Of a stretch of DNA of 64,000 nucleotides, positions 63,520 to 64,000 are shown piece after piece; position 1 is the stretch's first letter, and each line of letters starts with the position of its first letter. Location of the stretch: assembly GCF_012641365.1 (NCBI RefSeq), contig NZ_JABAIM010000001.1, positions 1,612,001 through 1,676,000 of the forward strand, in the 5' to 3' direction. Under the pieces are notes generated by a model. The model made no database searches. It saw only the letters and a program-made list of their open reading frames with translations, and was not told the DNA's origin. The stretch is from Leeia aquatica. Its GTDB lineage: Bacteria > Pseudomonadota > Gammaproteobacteria > Burkholderiales > Leeiaceae. Both the position numbers and the translations under genes were made by a program.

Positions 63520-64000
63520 ATGCCCAAACTGATCATGAGCCTGGACGGTGCCGAGCTACGGGAATTCACGCTGAGCGGCAGCCGGATGACCATAGGCCGC
63601 AAGCCGCATAACGACATCCAGATCGAGAATCTGGCGGTCAGTGGTGAGCACGCGGCCTTGCACAGCATCCAGGGTGAGTACTATGTGGAAGACCTGAAAA
63701 GTACCAACGGTACCTTGGTCAACGGCAGCCCGATCGAGAAGCACTTTCTCAAGCACAACGATGAGATCGAGATCGGCAAATTCCGTCTGCGCTATGTCGC
63801 CGAAGGCGCGGCTGCGCCTGTCGACAGCGGCAGCTTTGATCGCACCATGGTGTTGCGGCCGGGCATCAAGCCTGCCGATCTGCCCCCGCCGCCGCCACCA
63901 CAAGCGGCCCCGGCACCCGCACCGGCTTTGCCGAGCGGCCGGATCAGCGTCCTCAATGGCAGCAACGCCGGACGCGAGCTGGAGCTGAACAAGAACCTGG
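63520..64000 (+). CDS. FHA-domain protein (3' end beyond window)
   Basis: The frame is open to the window edge (160 full codons). Residues 1-100 form an FHA phosphothreonine-binding domain (MTIGRKPHNDIQIENLAVSG, EHAAL, LKSTNGTLVNG). A Pro/Ala-rich linker (about 122-138) follows, then the start of what looks like a second FHA domain (GRISVLNGSNAGRELELN). AGAAGGA precedes the ATG. Placed 51 bp after the phosphatase, it is a likely reader or substrate of the kinase. Confidence 0.9.
   Translation, partial: MPKLIMSLDGAELREFTLSGSRMTIGRKPHNDIQIENLAVSGEHAALHSIQGEYYVEDLKSTNGTLVNGSPIEKHFLKHNDEIEIGKFRLRYVAEGAAAPVDSGSFDRTMVLRPGIKPADLPPPPPPQAAPAPAPALPSGRISVLNGSNAGRELELNKNL

Overview
GC-rich (by eye about 60-65% G+C) chromosomal DNA with tightly packed operons, many ATGA-type overlaps and no rRNA, CRISPR array or intact insertion sequence. 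The housekeeping block proA-nadD-rsfS-rlmH-maf-rng, the three-gene pnt operon, SlyX, and a DNR-controlled nir/nor cluster with cytochrome cd1 suggest a denitrifying betaproteobacterium, most likely of the Neisseriales/Chromobacteriaceae type. The species assignment is inference from gene content only.

Layout. 1-1469: sulfur-compound transport (split YeeE/YedE pair, TauE/SafE). 1848-4661: pntAA-pntAB-pntB transhydrogenase. 4735-9322: membrane transporters (AI-2E family, two LysE, EamA) and a secreted carbonic anhydrase fused to an adhesin-E-like domain. 9380-11042 (minus): Pit phosphate transporter with its DUF47 partner. 11336-11420: tRNA-Leu(CAA). 11536-17350: proA, nadD, rsfS, a phosphoribosyltransferase, rlmH, maf, rng, dgkA. 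17452-20100: SlyB-like lipoprotein, YciI protein, a small CxxC/CxC protein, rsuA, an ArsC-like reductase, slyX. 20107-23202 (minus): sugar ABC importer without ATPase. 23386-25188 (minus): orphan GspE/PilB-type ATPase.

25332-41648 is a denitrification island. A hemerythrin/DUF2249/membrane-protein operon leads into norCB, norQD, nirS-nirM, the haem d1 genes nirC-nirF-nirDL-nirGH-nirJ-nirN, and a DNR-type regulator. Four TTGAT-N4-ATCAA-like sites (25332, 27341, 32186, 38056) precede the hemerythrin gene, norC, nirS and nirJ, so one NO-responsive regulator plausibly drives the whole island. Both siroheme decarboxylase pairs are fused (NirDL and NirGH), and nirE is absent. A 145-bp hairpin-forming repeat and a strong terminator interrupt nirM-nirC.

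41636-53521: msrB, a small conserved protein, dgt, a phosphatase, an MFS pump with a Cys-rich COG2345-type regulator and its probable operator, and a minus-strand polyamine operon (amine oxidoreductase plus ornithine/lysine-type decarboxylase). Ahead of that operon stand a 10-codon open frame with a strong ribosome-binding site and an intrinsic terminator, which looks like an undescribed attenuator. An AtaL-like protein, a YcaQ-type DNA glycosylase preceded by a perfect 22-bp palindrome, FKBP, GFA, enoyl-CoA hydratase and isochorismatase genes follow. 53612-59870: TetR-controlled RND efflux operon with its own TolC-type protein. 60066-64000: CHASE2 Ser/Thr kinase, PP2C phosphatase and an FHA protein cut by the window end.
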